Below, in pieces: positions 19,784 to 30,691 of a DNA stretch of 64,000 nt (positions are counted from its first letter, which is position 1; each line of letters opens with the position of its first letter). Source of the DNA: Pseudomonas tohonis (GTDB lineage: Bacteria; Pseudomonadota; Gammaproteobacteria; Pseudomonadales; Pseudomonadaceae); NCBI RefSeq assembly GCF_012767755.2, contig NZ_AP023189.1, positions 2,420,001-2,484,000 on the forward strand, in the 5' to 3' direction. Both the position numbers and the translations under genes were made by a program. The notes beneath the pieces were generated by a model. That model was not told where the DNA came from. It saw only the letters and a list, made by a program, of their open reading frames with translations, and did not search any database.

Positions 19784-19944
19784 GTGGGAGCGAATTCGTT
19801 CGCGATTCTTCGGCACCGAGCCCATCGCGGTTGAAACCGCTCCCACAGGTGGGAGCGGTCTTGGGGCGACTGGTGTCGCCCCTGCAGGATTGAGGAGGCT
19901 GTAGGGGCGAATTCCTTCGCCCGCCCTTGAATGCGCCCCTACAG
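19784..19944. repeat. cluster of three REP-like palindromes
   Basis: Unit 1: GTGGGAGCG at 19784-19792 pairs with CGCTCCCAC at 19838-19846. Unit 2: GGGGCGAC-TGGT-GTCGCCCC at 19863-19882 is a perfect hairpin. Unit 3: CTGTAGGGGCG at 19899-19909 pairs with CGCCCCTACAG at 19934-19944. They fill the gap between the convergent epoxide hydrolase and acnA genes and could double as a bidirectional terminator or mRNA stabiliser. Similar fragments occur near 2948. Confidence 0.8.
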
Positions 19945-19954
19945 GACTCCCAGG

Positions 19955-22696
<2,742 letters not shown>

Positions 22697-22860
22697 TTGG
22701 CATCTCCTTTGGGCCCATACGGCATGGGCCGATACAGGGGGCGGAACCCTGGAAAGCTAGCTCTACTTGGCGGGTCCCGCCATGTTCTGGACCCCTGCTT
22801 CCGTGTGAGGGTTCCTTCTGTCTCATCACTATTGGCGTAGGATTTTTCCATCGACCACTG

Positions 22861-22889
22861 TGTGAAATCGGGCGCTTCGGCTCTATAGT
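22861..22889 (+). promoter_or_regulatory. possible sigma70 promoter of rlmM
   Basis: TATAGT at 22884-22889 is a good -10; TGTGAA at 22861-22866 with a 17-nt spacer is a weak -35. It lies 22 nt before the rlmM start. Confidence 0.4.
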
Positions 22890-22911
22890 GCGCGGCCAAG
22901 GAGACACCCCG

Positions 22912-23967
22912 ATGAATAGCCTGTTCCTGCACTGCCGCCCCGGTTTCGAGGGCGAGGTGTGCGCCGAGATATCCGACCTGGCCGCCCGACTGGACGTGCC
23001 CGGCTACGCCAAGGGCAAGGCCAACAGTGCCTGTGCCGAGTTCATCTGCCAGGATGCCGACGGCGCCGAGCGCCTGATGCGCGGGCAGCGTTTCTCGCGC
23101 CTGATCTTCCCGCGCCAGTGGGCCCGCGGCAGCTTCCTGGCGCTGCCGGAGACCGATCGCATCAGCGTGCTGCTGGCGCATCTGGCCGACTACCCGGTGT
23201 GCGGCAGCCTGTGGCTGGAGGTGCTGGACACCAACGAAGGCAAGGAGCTGTCGAATTTCTGCAAGAAGTTCGAGGCGCCCCTGCGCAAGGCGCTGGAGAA
23301 GGCCGGGCGCCTGGTGGATGACCCGAGCAGGCCGCGCCTGCTGCTGACCTTCCGCAGCGGACGCGAGGTCTTCGCCGGCGTCGCCGAGGCGGACAACTCC
23401 GCGCTCTGGCCCATGGGCATCCCGCGCCTGAAGTTCCCCCGCGAGGCGCCGAGCCGCTCCACGCTGAAGCTGGAGGAGGCCTGGCACACCTTCATCCCCC
23501 GCGAGCAGTGGGAAACACGGCTCTCCGAGGACATGACGGGCGTCGACCTCGGCGCATCCCCCGGTGGCTGGACCTACCAGCTGGTGCGTCGCGGCATGCT
23601 GGTCACCGCCATCGACAACGGCCCCATGGCCGAAAGCCTGATGGATACCGGGCTCGTGCAGCACCTGATGGTCGACGGCTTCACCTTCAAGCCGAAGCAG
23701 CCGGTGGACTGGATGGTCTGCGACATCGTCGAGAAGCCGGCGCGCAACGCCGCGCTGCTGGAGACCTGGATAGGCGAGGGGCTGTGCCGCGAGGCGGTGG
23801 TCAACCTCAAGCTGCCGATGAAGCAGCGCTACGCCGAGGTACAGCGCCTGCTGCAGCGCCTGGAAGACAGCTTCCGCGAGCGCAGGATCAAGGTGTCCAT
23901 CGCCTGCAAGCAGCTCTATCACGACCGCGAGGAAGTGACCTGCCACCTGCGTCGCCTGGACCGCTGA
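22912..23967 (+). CDS. rlmM: 23S rRNA C2498 ribose 2'-O-methyltransferase RlmM
   Basis: A 351-aa rRNA methyltransferase acting on cytidine 2498 of 23S rRNA. N-terminal THUMP-like substrate domain ([14 protein letters not shown] start) and C-terminal Rossmann domain with SAM motif [15 protein letters not shown] (about 207-221), acidic [11 protein letters not shown] and a catalytic Lys in [14 protein letters not shown] at 22912 follows AAGGAGACACCCCG; an upstream in-frame GTG has no ribosome site. Followed 89 nt downstream by tusA on the same strand. Confidence 0.94.
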   Translation: MNSLFLHCRPGFEGEVCAEISDLAARLDVPGYAKGKANSACAEFICQDADGAERLMRGQRFSRLIFPRQWARGSFLALPETDRISVLLAHLADYPVCGSLWLEVLDTNEGKELSNFCKKFEAPLRKALEKAGRLVDDPSRPRLLLTFRSGREVFAGVAEADNSALWPMGIPRLKFPREAPSRSTLKLEEAWHTFIPREQWETRLSEDMTGVDLGASPGGWTYQLVRRGMLVTAIDNGPMAESLMDTGLVQHLMVDGFTFKPKQPVDWMVCDIVEKPARNAALLETWIGEGLCREAVVNLKLPMKQRYAEVQRLLQRLEDSFRERRIKVSIACKQLYHDREEVTCHLRRLDR

Positions 23968-24056
23968 GGCCCCACGCCCGGCCGTGCCGGGCATCGGCCG
24001 GGCTGGGCGCGCCCGGCGCTTTACGCCACAATGGCGACCTGTTCCTGGAGTACCCC

Positions 24057-24296
24057 ATGTCCGATCAGCCTGATGCCATTCTCGATGCCACCGGCCTCAA
24101 TTGCCCTGAGCCGGTGATGATGTTGCACAACAAGGTGCGCGACCTGCCGTCCGGCGGCCTGCTCAAGGTCATCGCCACCGACCCGTCGACCCGGCGGGAT
24201 ATCCCCAAGTTCTGCATGTTCCTCGGCCACGAGCTGGTGGAGCAGGGCGAAGAGGCCGGTACCTACCTGTACTGGATCCGCAAGAAAGCCGAATGA
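24057..24296 (+). CDS. tusA: sulfur carrier protein TusA
   Basis: A 79-aa sulfur-relay protein that accepts persulfide sulfur from IscS and passes it toward 2-thiouridine in tRNA. The active cysteine is in the conserved GLNCPEPVM motif (Cys17), followed by the [18 protein letters not shown] strand-helix unit and a final LYWIRKK. Length is typical for TusA. ATG preceded by TGGAGTACCCC. A strong terminator follows. Confidence 0.93.
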   Translation: MSDQPDAILDATGLNCPEPVMMLHNKVRDLPSGGLLKVIATDPSTRRDIPKFCMFLGHELVEQGEEAGTYLYWIRKKAE

Positions 24297-24313
24297 GGCC
24301 CGCCCCGGATGCG

Positions 24314-24340
24314 AAGAAGCCCGCCTGATGCGGGCTTCTT
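24314..24340 (+). terminator. tusA terminator
   Basis: AAGAAGCCCGC (24314-24324) and GCGGGCTTCTT (24330-24340) make an 11-bp perfect stem with a 5-nt loop. Confidence 0.85.
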
Positions 24341-24453
24341 GCTGTCTGGGGGCATGTCGGTGCGGTTGTCGGGCGGAGCACCGCCTGCGCGGAGGGTGAC
24401 GGGGCCCTGGGTGCGCGCCCGTTCCCCGTCACCCTCGCGGGGGCCACCGGACC

Positions 24454-25851
24454 TCAGGCCGGCTCCGCCACGCCCAGCCGTTCGCCCATGCGGATGCGCG
24501 AGCGTGCGCTACGGGCGACGCGGAACGACAGCATCACCGCCGCCACCGTCAGGCCGACGATCAGCCCCTGCCACAGGCCGCGCGGGCCGGTGGGTTCGCC
24601 CAGCCAGTCGGTGAGCCCCAGCAGGTAGCCGACGGGCAGGCCGATGCCCCAGTAGGAGAACAGCGTCAGGACCATGGTCACCCGGGTGTCCTGGTAGCCG
24701 CGCAGGGCGCCGGCGGCGGTGACCTGGATGGCATCGGAGAACTGGAACAGCGCGGCGAACACGATCAGCGACGCGGCCACGGCGATCACCTGCGCATCCG
24801 GCGTGTAGATGGCGGCGATCTGTTCGCGCAACAGCAGCATCAGGCTGGCCGAGAGGCAGGCGTAGGTCAGCGCCACGGCCATGCCCATGCCGGCGCAGAA
24901 GCGCGCGTCACGCGGGGTGCCGCGGCCCAGGGAGTGGCCGACACGTACGGTCACGGCCATCGCCAGGGAGTAGGGGATCATGAACACCAGCGAACTGAAG
25001 TTCAGCGCGATCTGGTGCCCGGCCACCACGTTGGCGCCGAGGCCGCCGATGAGCAGGGCGATCACCGCGAAGATGCTCGACTCGGCGAAGATCGCGATGC
25101 CGATGGGCAGGCCCACGCTCAGCAGGCGGCGGATCACCGCCCAGCGCGGTATCTCGAAGCGGGTGAACAGGCCGCTCGGCTTGTAGACCTTGGCGATGTT
25201 CACCCAGGCCAGCATGCCGAAGAACATCAACCACATGACGGTGCCGCTGGCCCAGCCACAGCCGACGCCGCCCATGGCCGGGAAGCCCAGGTGGCCATAG
25301 ATCAGCACGTAGTTCAGGGGGATGTTCAGCAGCAGCCCGCAGATGCCCAGCACCATGCTCGGGCGAGTGCGTCCGAGGCCGTCGCTGTAGCAGCGCAGCA
25401 CCTGGTAGAGGGCCACCGCCGGCAGGCCGAAGGCGATGCCGTGGAGGTAGCCCATGCTCGGGATCACCAGGTCTTCTTCCACGCCCATCAACTGCAGCAC
25501 GGGCTCGGCAAACAGCAGCAGGCCGGCGCCGGCGATGCCGACCACCACCGCCAGCCACAAGGCCTGGCGCACCAGCGGGCCGATCTCGGCGTCCTGGCCG
25601 GCGCCATGGCGCTGGGCGACTTTCGCGGTGGTGGCCAGGAGGGTGCCGGTCATCAACAGGAACACCGGCACCCAGATGGAGTTGCCCAGGGCCACGGCGG
25701 CCAGGTCGCGCGGGCTGACGCGGCCTGCCATCACGGCGTCGACGAAACCCATGGCCGAGTGGGAGAGCTGGGCGATCATGATCGGCAGGGCGAGGGTGAA
25801 TAGGGCACGCAATTCGCGACGGATACGGTCGAGGCGAGTCTGGATTGTCAC
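24454..25851 (-). CDS. MATE family multidrug efflux transporter, NorM/PmpM-like
   Basis: A 465-aa inner-membrane exporter with 12 hydrophobic segments in two homologous halves. MATE features: ALPIMIAQLSHSAMGFVDAVMAGRVSPRDLAA in the first helices and the corresponding VGLPIGIAIFAESSIFAVIALLIG in the second half. Uses cation gradients to export cationic drugs; related to P. aeruginosa PmpM. I chose the GTG at 25851 (TIQTRLDRIRREL follows) because the extension to 25920 is Arg-rich and without a ribosome site; neither start has a strong Shine-Dalgarno, so the 5' end is uncertain. Confidence 0.88.
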   Translation of the reverse strand: MTIQTRLDRIRRELRALFTLALPIMIAQLSHSAMGFVDAVMAGRVSPRDLAAVALGNSIWVPVFLLMTGTLLATTAKVAQRHGAGQDAEIGPLVRQALWLAVVVGIAGAGLLLFAEPVLQLMGVEEDLVIPSMGYLHGIAFGLPAVALYQVLRCYSDGLGRTRPSMVLGICGLLLNIPLNYVLIYGHLGFPAMGGVGCGWASGTVMWLMFFGMLAWVNIAKVYKPSGLFTRFEIPRWAVIRRLLSVGLPIGIAIFAESSIFAVIALLIGGLGANVVAGHQIALNFSSLVFMIPYSLAMAVTVRVGHSLGRGTPRDARFCAGMGMAVALTYACLSASLMLLLREQIAAIYTPDAQVIAVAASLIVFAALFQFSDAIQVTAAGALRGYQDTRVTMVLTLFSYWGIGLPVGYLLGLTDWLGEPTGPRGLWQGLIVGLTVAAVMLSFRVARSARSRIRMGERLGVAEPA

Positions 25852-26131
25852 GGGGGGTCTTTCCCTGGCTGTGAAGCGTTCACCGGTACGGCGGTGGCGT
25901 CCGTATTGCTTGTGGCCCACGGGGTGGGCATGCCTGGCTGCGATGGGCTCGCAACGGGCGCTGGCCTGGCCGTGGCAGGGGGAATGCCGGCGATAGAGGG
26001 CAGCGGAGGCGAAAGACCGCGTAGTCTACGCCTTGACGGCGCAGTCAGGAAAGAGGGGGCGATGCATGCCCGCGAGGCGACGCCGGGTGGGTGGATTCCG
26101 TAGAATGGCCGCCTTGCCCCCGGAGAGCGCC

Positions 26132-27274
26132 ATGCGAATCCTTGCTGACGAAAACATCCCCCTGGTCGACGCCTTCTTCGGCGCCTTCGGCCCCATCCGC
26201 CGCCTGCCAGGGCGGGCCATCGACCGGGCCGCCCTGGGCGATGCCGAGGTGTTGCTGGTGCGCTCTGTGACCCGTGTCGACCGCGCCCTGCTGGAAGGCA
26301 GCGCTGTGCGCTTCGTCGGCACCTGCACCATCGGCACCGATCACCTGGATCTGGACTGGTTCGCCGAAGCCGGCATCGCCTGGTCCAGTGCCCCCGGCTG
26401 CAACGCCCGTGGGGTGGTGGATTTCGTGCTGGGCAGCCTGCTGACTCTGGCCGAGGACGAGGGCGTGTCGCCGACGACCCGTACCTACGGTGTGGTCGGT
26501 GCCGGCCAGGTAGGCGGGCGCCTGGTGGAGGTGCTGCGCGGCCTGGGCTGGCGGGTGCTGGTCTGCGACCCGCCGCGCCAGGCGGCCGAAGGCGGCGACT
26601 ACGTCGACCTGGAGACCCTGCTGGAGCAATGCGACGCCATCAGCCTGCATACGCCGCTGGACAAGGGCGGTGCCCATCCCACCCACCATCTGCTGGGGGC
26701 CGCTGAACTGGCGCGACTGAAGCCCGGCTGCTGGCTGATCAACGCCAGCCGGGGCGCGGTGGTGGACAACCCGGCACTGCGCGATGCGCTGCGCAGCCGG
26801 CCGGACCTGCGCGCGGTACTGGACGTCTGGGAAGGCGAGCCCGAGGCAGACCCGGAACTGGCCGCGCTGTGCCGCATCGCCACGCCGCACATCGCCGGCT
26901 ACAGCCTGGACGGCAAGCTGCGCGGCACCGCGCAGATCTACCAGGCGTTCTGCCGTGCCCGGGGCCTCGAGGAAAGTGTGCATCTGGATGAGCTGCTGCC
27001 CGCATCCTGGCTGCCTGAATTGACCCTGGACGCCAGCGCCGACCCGGTCTGGGCCCTGGCCATGCTGTGCCGCGCGGTGTACGACCCGCGCCGCGACGAC
27101 GCCGACTTCCGCCGCAGCCTGGTGGGCGATGCCGCGCAGCGCCGCCGGGCCTTCGACGCCCTGCGCAAGCACTACCCGGTGCGCCGGGAAATCGACGGCC
27201 TGCGGGTCCGGCTCCAGGGCGAGGCGCCGCAACTGGCGCAGTGGGTGAGGGCGCTGGGCGCCGAGCTGGCCTGA
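26132..27274 (+). CDS. pdxB: erythronate-4-phosphate dehydrogenase
   Basis: A 380-aa NAD-dependent D-2-hydroxyacid dehydrogenase of the pyridoxal-phosphate pathway (deoxyxylulose-independent step 2). N-terminal [16 protein letters not shown] is specific to PdxB; Rossmann motif [12 protein letters not shown]; catalytic Arg in [10 protein letters not shown], Glu in DVWEGEPE and His in [13 protein letters not shown]-terminal PdxB dimerisation domain present. ATG at 26132 preceded by CGGAGAGCGCC; longer in-frame starts lack a ribosome site. A strong terminator follows. Confidence 0.95.
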   Translation: MRILADENIPLVDAFFGAFGPIRRLPGRAIDRAALGDAEVLLVRSVTRVDRALLEGSAVRFVGTCTIGTDHLDLDWFAEAGIAWSSAPGCNARGVVDFVLGSLLTLAEDEGVSPTTRTYGVVGAGQVGGRLVEVLRGLGWRVLVCDPPRQAAEGGDYVDLETLLEQCDAISLHTPLDKGGAHPTHHLLGAAELARLKPGCWLINASRGAVVDNPALRDALRSRPDLRAVLDVWEGEPEADPELAALCRIATPHIAGYSLDGKLRGTAQIYQAFCRARGLEESVHLDELLPASWLPELTLDASADPVWALAMLCRAVYDPRRDDADFRRSLVGDAAQRRRAFDALRKHYPVRREIDGLRVRLQGEAPQLAQWVRALGAELA

Positions 27275-27299
27275 TCGCCGGCCTGGACGCTGGAATGAA

Positions 27300-27325
27300 A
27301 AGGCCCGGGCAGGTGCCCGGGCCTT
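27300..27325 (+). terminator. pdxB terminator, probably bidirectional
   Basis: AAGGCCCGGGCA (27300-27311) pairs with TGCCCGGGCCTT (27314-27325), preceded by an A-run. It lies between the convergent pdxB and the small minus-strand gene and could serve both. Confidence 0.78.
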
Positions 27326-27345
27326 CGGAGTGGAGCGAAGCGGGG

Positions 27346-27522
27346 TCAGGCCTGTTTGCGGGTGCTGACCGACTGCTTGTCCAGTTCCTTGCAGGCATGC
27401 TGGATCATGCCTTCGGTGATCGGAATCTCGCGACCTTGCGCGTCGATGATCGCGCCGCCAACGGGCTGCTGCGGTTGAAGTGGAACGACCCGGCGGGTGG
27501 AAGTGCTGTTCTGCAAGCTCAT
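27346..27522 (-). CDS. PA1571-like small conserved protein
   Basis: A 58-aa protein with no signal peptide or membrane helix. The segment QQPVGGAIIDAQGREIPITE followed by MIQHACKEL matches my recollection of the Pseudomonas PA1571 family; function unknown. The ATG at 27522 follows AGGAGACAGGCC; an ATG 15 nt further upstream lies before that ribosome site and was rejected. Divergent from the ATP-NAD kinase-like gene, the same neighbour as in P. aeruginosa. Confidence 0.8.
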   Translation of the reverse strand: MSLQNSTSTRRVVPLQPQQPVGGAIIDAQGREIPITEGMIQHACKELDKQSVSTRKQA

Positions 27523-27716
27523 GGCCTGTCTCCTCATCAGGTGGTGCGCGCAGTCTAGGTCCCATAGATGAACGCGCAGTGACAGTCAGGCGCCAGTATT
27601 ACGCCGTAAAGCAATGGGACCGGAGGGTATCTGCAGCGATTGTGCCAATCGCGCTGACCGTCCGGCCCCACAGGTTGACCCGCAGCGCGGGCCGAGAGTT
27701 CAGCGAAGAGGTTGGC

Positions 27717-28856
27717 ATGTCGACATTCCGTATGGGCCTGATCATCAATCCCCTGGCCGGGCTGGGCGGCACGGCCGCACTCAAGGGCAGCGACGGTGTC
27801 GCCGCCGAGGCCCTGGCGCGTGGCGCACTGCCTCGTGCCGAGGAGCGCACGCGCCTGGCGCTGGAGTCCCTGCTGCCCCTGGCGGAGCGCCTCGAATTCC
27901 TCACCTTCCCCGGCGCCATGGGCGCTGACCTCCTGGCGCGCATGGGTTTCCGTCATCGCCTGGTCGGAGCCCTGGAGGCTGCCACCAGCAGCGCCGCCGA
28001 CACCCGCCATGCCGTGGTGGCGCTGCAGGAGGCGGGGGTGTCGCTGATCCTCTTCGCCGGCGGCGACGGCACGGCCCGGGACGTCAGCGCGGTTGCCCGT
28101 GAAGACCAGCCGGTGCTGGGCATCCCGGCGGGGGTGAAGATCCATTCCGGGGTCTATGCCATCAGCCCGCGCGCCGCTGGCGAGCTGGCGCGACGCCTGG
28201 TGGAGGGCGGGCTGGTGCGTCTGGCCAGCGGCGAGGTGCGCGACCTCGACGAGGCCGCCCTGCGCGACGGCAAGGTGGCGGCGCGCTGGTACGGCGAGCT
28301 GACGGTGCCGGTGGAGGGCCATTTCATGCAGCAGGTGAAGCAGGCGGGCATGGAGTCCGAGGAACTGGTGCTGGTCGAACTCGCCGATTGGCTGGCGGAC
28401 AGCTGGGAGGCAGGCGTGCGCTATGTCTTCGGCCCCGGCTCGACCCTGCATGGCCTGGCGGGCAACCTCGGCCTGGAGACCACCCTGCTCGGCGTGGACG
28501 TGATCGAGAACGGGCAGGTGATCGCCCGTGACGTCACCGAGGCCCAGCTGTTCGCACTCGTGGATGGCCATCCGGCCTTCCTCCTGGTCACCGCCATCGG
28601 CGGCCAGGGCCACATCATCGGCCGCGGCAACCAGCAGATCAGCCCGCGCGTGCTGCGCGCCATCGGCCTCGAACGCCTGCGGGTGGTGGCCACCAAGCGC
28701 AAGCTCGGCACCCTCGAGGGCCGGCCTCTGCTGGTGGACAGCGGTGACGCGCAGCTGGACGACGCCTTCCCCGATGCGGTGCGCGTCTGGGCGGGCTACA
28801 AGGAAGAGCTGCTATACCCGCTGGGCTGGGGCGGCGAAATCGACGCCGAGGCCTGA
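27717..28856 (+). CDS. ATP-NAD kinase family protein (AcoX/NadK2-like)
   Basis: A 379-aa protein with the diacylglycerol/NAD kinase fold: start FRMGLIINPLAGLGGTAAL and the nucleotide-binding FAGGDGTARDVSAV (about 111-124), then LGIPAGVKIHSGVYAISP. Predicted to phosphorylate NAD or a related substrate; it is distinct from the essential short NadK. ATG at 27717 with GAAGAGGTTGGC upstream. Single gene; the next 292 nt contain a large inverted repeat and a terminator. Confidence 0.83.
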   Translation: MSTFRMGLIINPLAGLGGTAALKGSDGVAAEALARGALPRAEERTRLALESLLPLAERLEFLTFPGAMGADLLARMGFRHRLVGALEAATSSAADTRHAVVALQEAGVSLILFAGGDGTARDVSAVAREDQPVLGIPAGVKIHSGVYAISPRAAGELARRLVEGGLVRLASGEVRDLDEAALRDGKVAARWYGELTVPVEGHFMQQVKQAGMESEELVLVELADWLADSWEAGVRYVFGPGSTLHGLAGNLGLETTLLGVDVIENGQVIARDVTEAQLFALVDGHPAFLLVTAIGGQGHIIGRGNQQISPRVLRAIGLERLRVVATKRKLGTLEGRPLLVDSGDAQLDDAFPDAVRVWAGYKEELLYPLGWGGEIDAEA

Positions 28857-28950
28857 CCGGCAGATGACTACAGCGCGCTGGGAACCGACCTAAAGCGCAA
28901 GCGGCGGGCGCCCCTGGCAATGCCCCAGGCCGATCCTTAAGGTTGGCCGG

Positions 28951-29038
28951 GCCTGCCGATCCGGTGCTTCCACCCCCGGCGCATTCTCCTCAGGGCTTAT
29001 GGTTGGGGCGTCGGGGGTGGAATCCCGGATCGGCAGGC
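28951..29038. repeat. 88-bp imperfect inverted repeat, long hairpin
   Basis: The left arm 28951-28981 and right arm 29009-29038 pair over about 29 bp: a perfect 14-bp outer stem (GCCTGCCGATCCGG against CCGGATCGGCAGGC positions, reading inward), a 2-3 nt internal mismatch, then an inner stem built on TTCCACCCCCG. The loop is about 27 nt. It lies between two same-strand genes, before a separate terminator. Nature unknown: REP/MITE-like element or structured RNA. Confidence 0.8.
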
Positions 29039-29063
29039 TCCTTTGCACAGCTGAATACCCTTG

Positions 29064-29092
29064 GCCCGATGGCTCACACCATCGGGCATTTT
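29064..29092 (+). terminator. terminator after inverted repeat
   Basis: GCCCGATGG (29064-29072) and CCATCGGGC (29079-29087) form a perfect 9-bp stem with a 6-nt loop, followed by ATTTTCC. It ends any transcript from the ATP-NAD kinase-like gene or from the hairpin region. Confidence 0.8.
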
Positions 29093-29148
29093 CCGTTGCC
29101 TTCCGCTCCGCTACTCTTGCCGCTGCACACCTGTCCGAGGAGGGAAAC

Positions 29149-29547
29149 ATGGTCCAGGGTGGTTGCCTGTGCGGCGGAGTCCGCTTCGAAATCGAGGGCG
29201 AGCTGGCGCCGATCCAGATCTGTCACTGCAGCCAGTGCCGCAAGGCGCAGGGCACGCCCTTCGTCACCAATATCCCGGTGGACGAGACGCGCTTCCGCCT
29301 GCTCGCCGGAGCAGGGCTGCTGCGCGCCTTCAGCTCCTCGCCGGGCAAGCAGCGGGTGTTCTGCGAGCAGTGTGGCTCGCCCCTCTACAGCCAGAGCGAG
29401 AAGGCTCCCGGCGTACTGCGCATCCGCGCCGGCCTGCTTGAAGGCGAGCTGGCCACGCGCCCCGCGAACCACGCCTACGTGGCCTCCAAGGCCAACTGGT
29501 GGGACATCGACGATGCCCTGCCGCAATTCCCGCAAGGGCGAGGCTGA
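29149..29547 (+). CDS. GFA family (glutathione-dependent formaldehyde-activating) protein
   Basis: A 132-aa zinc-binding protein with the family cysteines: GGCLCGGVRFE (4-14), CHCSQCRKAQG (24-34) and FCEQCGSPLYSQ (about 67-78). Members were first described as S-(hydroxymethyl)glutathione synthases, but most are of unknown role. ATG at 29149 follows AGGAGGGAAAC. The DUF1287 gene starts 2 nt after its stop, and a DCC gene follows, so the three probably form one transcript. Confidence 0.88.
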   Translation: MVQGGCLCGGVRFEIEGELAPIQICHCSQCRKAQGTPFVTNIPVDETRFRLLAGAGLLRAFSSSPGKQRVFCEQCGSPLYSQSEKAPGVLRIRAGLLEGELATRPANHAYVASKANWWDIDDALPQFPQGRG

Positions 29548-29549
29548 TC

Positions 29550-30128
29550 ATGTTCAAGCGACTGTTCTGCCTGTGCCTGCTGCTGGCCAGCCTGGGGGCC
29601 GAGGCGGCGGTGGATGCCGGGCGCCTGGTGGATTCGGCGCGTGCCCAGATCGGCGTGACCCTCAGCTACGACCCGGTCTACCGGCGCATCGCCTACCCCG
29701 GTGGAGACGTACCGCTGGCCACCGGGGTGTGCACCGATGTGGTGATCCGCGCATTGCGCGAGCAGGGCCTGGACCTGCAGAAAGTGGTGCACGAGGACAT
29801 GCGCAGTCATTTTTCCGCCTACCCGCGCAACTGGGGCCTGAAGCGCCCCGACCCGAACATCGACCATCGCCGCGTGCCCAACCTGATGACCTGGTTCAAG
29901 CGCCAGGGCATGGCGCTGACCCCCAGCGACCAGGCCGCCAGCTACCGCCCCGGCGACATCGTCACCTGGGACCTGGGGCGCGGCCTGCAGCACATCGGCA
30001 TCCTGTCCGACCGCACCGGTGCCGATGGCGCGCCGCTGGCGCTGCACAACATCGGGCGGGGCACGCAGGAGGAAGACATCCTCTTCCGCTACCGGATCAT
30101 CGGGCACTACCGCTTCGCAGAACGTTGA
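29550..30128 (+). CDS. DUF1287 family exported protein
   Basis: A 192-aa protein with a signal peptide (FKRLFCLCLLLASLGAEA, cleavage near 19). The mature domain has the NlpC/P60-like layout of DUF1287: a conserved Cys in GVCTDVVIRALR, RPGDIVTWDLG, a His in LQHIGILSDR, and a second His in LALHNIGRGTQ. Predicted periplasmic and possibly acting on peptidoglycan peptides, unproven. ATG follows GCGAGGCTGATC and overlaps nothing. Confidence 0.86.
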   Translation: MFKRLFCLCLLLASLGAEAAVDAGRLVDSARAQIGVTLSYDPVYRRIAYPGGDVPLATGVCTDVVIRALREQGLDLQKVVHEDMRSHFSAYPRNWGLKRPDPNIDHRRVPNLMTWFKRQGMALTPSDQAASYRPGDIVTWDLGRGLQHIGILSDRTGADGAPLALHNIGRGTQEEDILFRYRIIGHYRFAER

Positions 30129-30178
30129 ATCGGCGCCTGCTAGTATCCGCACCATCCTTTCCCGAGCGGGAGCGCGTG

Positions 30179-30619
30179 ATGAGCGCCGATTCCTTTCCTC
30201 CCCACATCCAGCCCGGCGAACGGGTGGTGCTCTTCGATGGCGTGTGCAAGCTGTGCAATGGCTGGGCGCGCTTCCTGATCCGTCATGACCGCGAGCGCCT
30301 GTTCAAGCTGGCCTCGGTGCAGTCCCCCGAAGGCCAGGCGATCCTGCGCTGGTATGGCATGCCCACCGACCACTTCGACACCATGGCCTACGTCGAGGGG
30401 CGCGATCTGTTCGTGCGTTCCGATGCAGTGCTGCGCATCGCCCGCCAGCTGCCGTGGCCGTGGCGCCTGGCCTCGGTGGCGCGCGTGGTGCCGGCGTTCC
30501 TGCGCGACTGGCTCTACGACCGCATCGCGCTGAACCGCTACCGGCTGTTCGGTCGCCACGAGGTCTGCCTGTTGCCGGACCCCGACCACGAACGACGCTT
30601 TCTCCACGCCGACCACTGA
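30179..30619 (+). CDS. DCC1-like thiol-disulfide oxidoreductase family protein (DUF393)
   Basis: A 146-aa protein with the DCC signature VVLFDGVCKLCNGWARFLI (about 15-33; CxxC) and the later ILRWYGMPTD and LFVRSDAVLRI. Predicted thiol-disulfide exchange protein; partner unknown. ATG at 30179 preceded by GGGAGCGCGTG. It lies 50 nt after the DUF1287 gene, whose disulfide-prone exported protein might be a functional neighbour, but this is only positional. Confidence 0.87.
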   Translation: MSADSFPPHIQPGERVVLFDGVCKLCNGWARFLIRHDRERLFKLASVQSPEGQAILRWYGMPTDHFDTMAYVEGRDLFVRSDAVLRIARQLPWPWRLASVARVVPAFLRDWLYDRIALNRYRLFGRHEVCLLPDPDHERRFLHADH

Positions 30620-30691
30620 GCGGTTCCATGCCGCTGGCGCCGCGCCGGGAAAAACCGCAGAGTGGCGCCTCCTCCCGAACGAGTCCTCGCA

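Noticed and set aside
19784..19944. CRISPR array
   Set aside because: Only three unequal palindromes with unequal spacing and no cas gene; this is a REP-like cluster.
28951..29038. Integron attC site
   Set aside because: The long imperfect palindrome suggested it, but the terminal RYYYAAC and GTTRRRY motifs are missing and there is no integrase or cassette array nearby.
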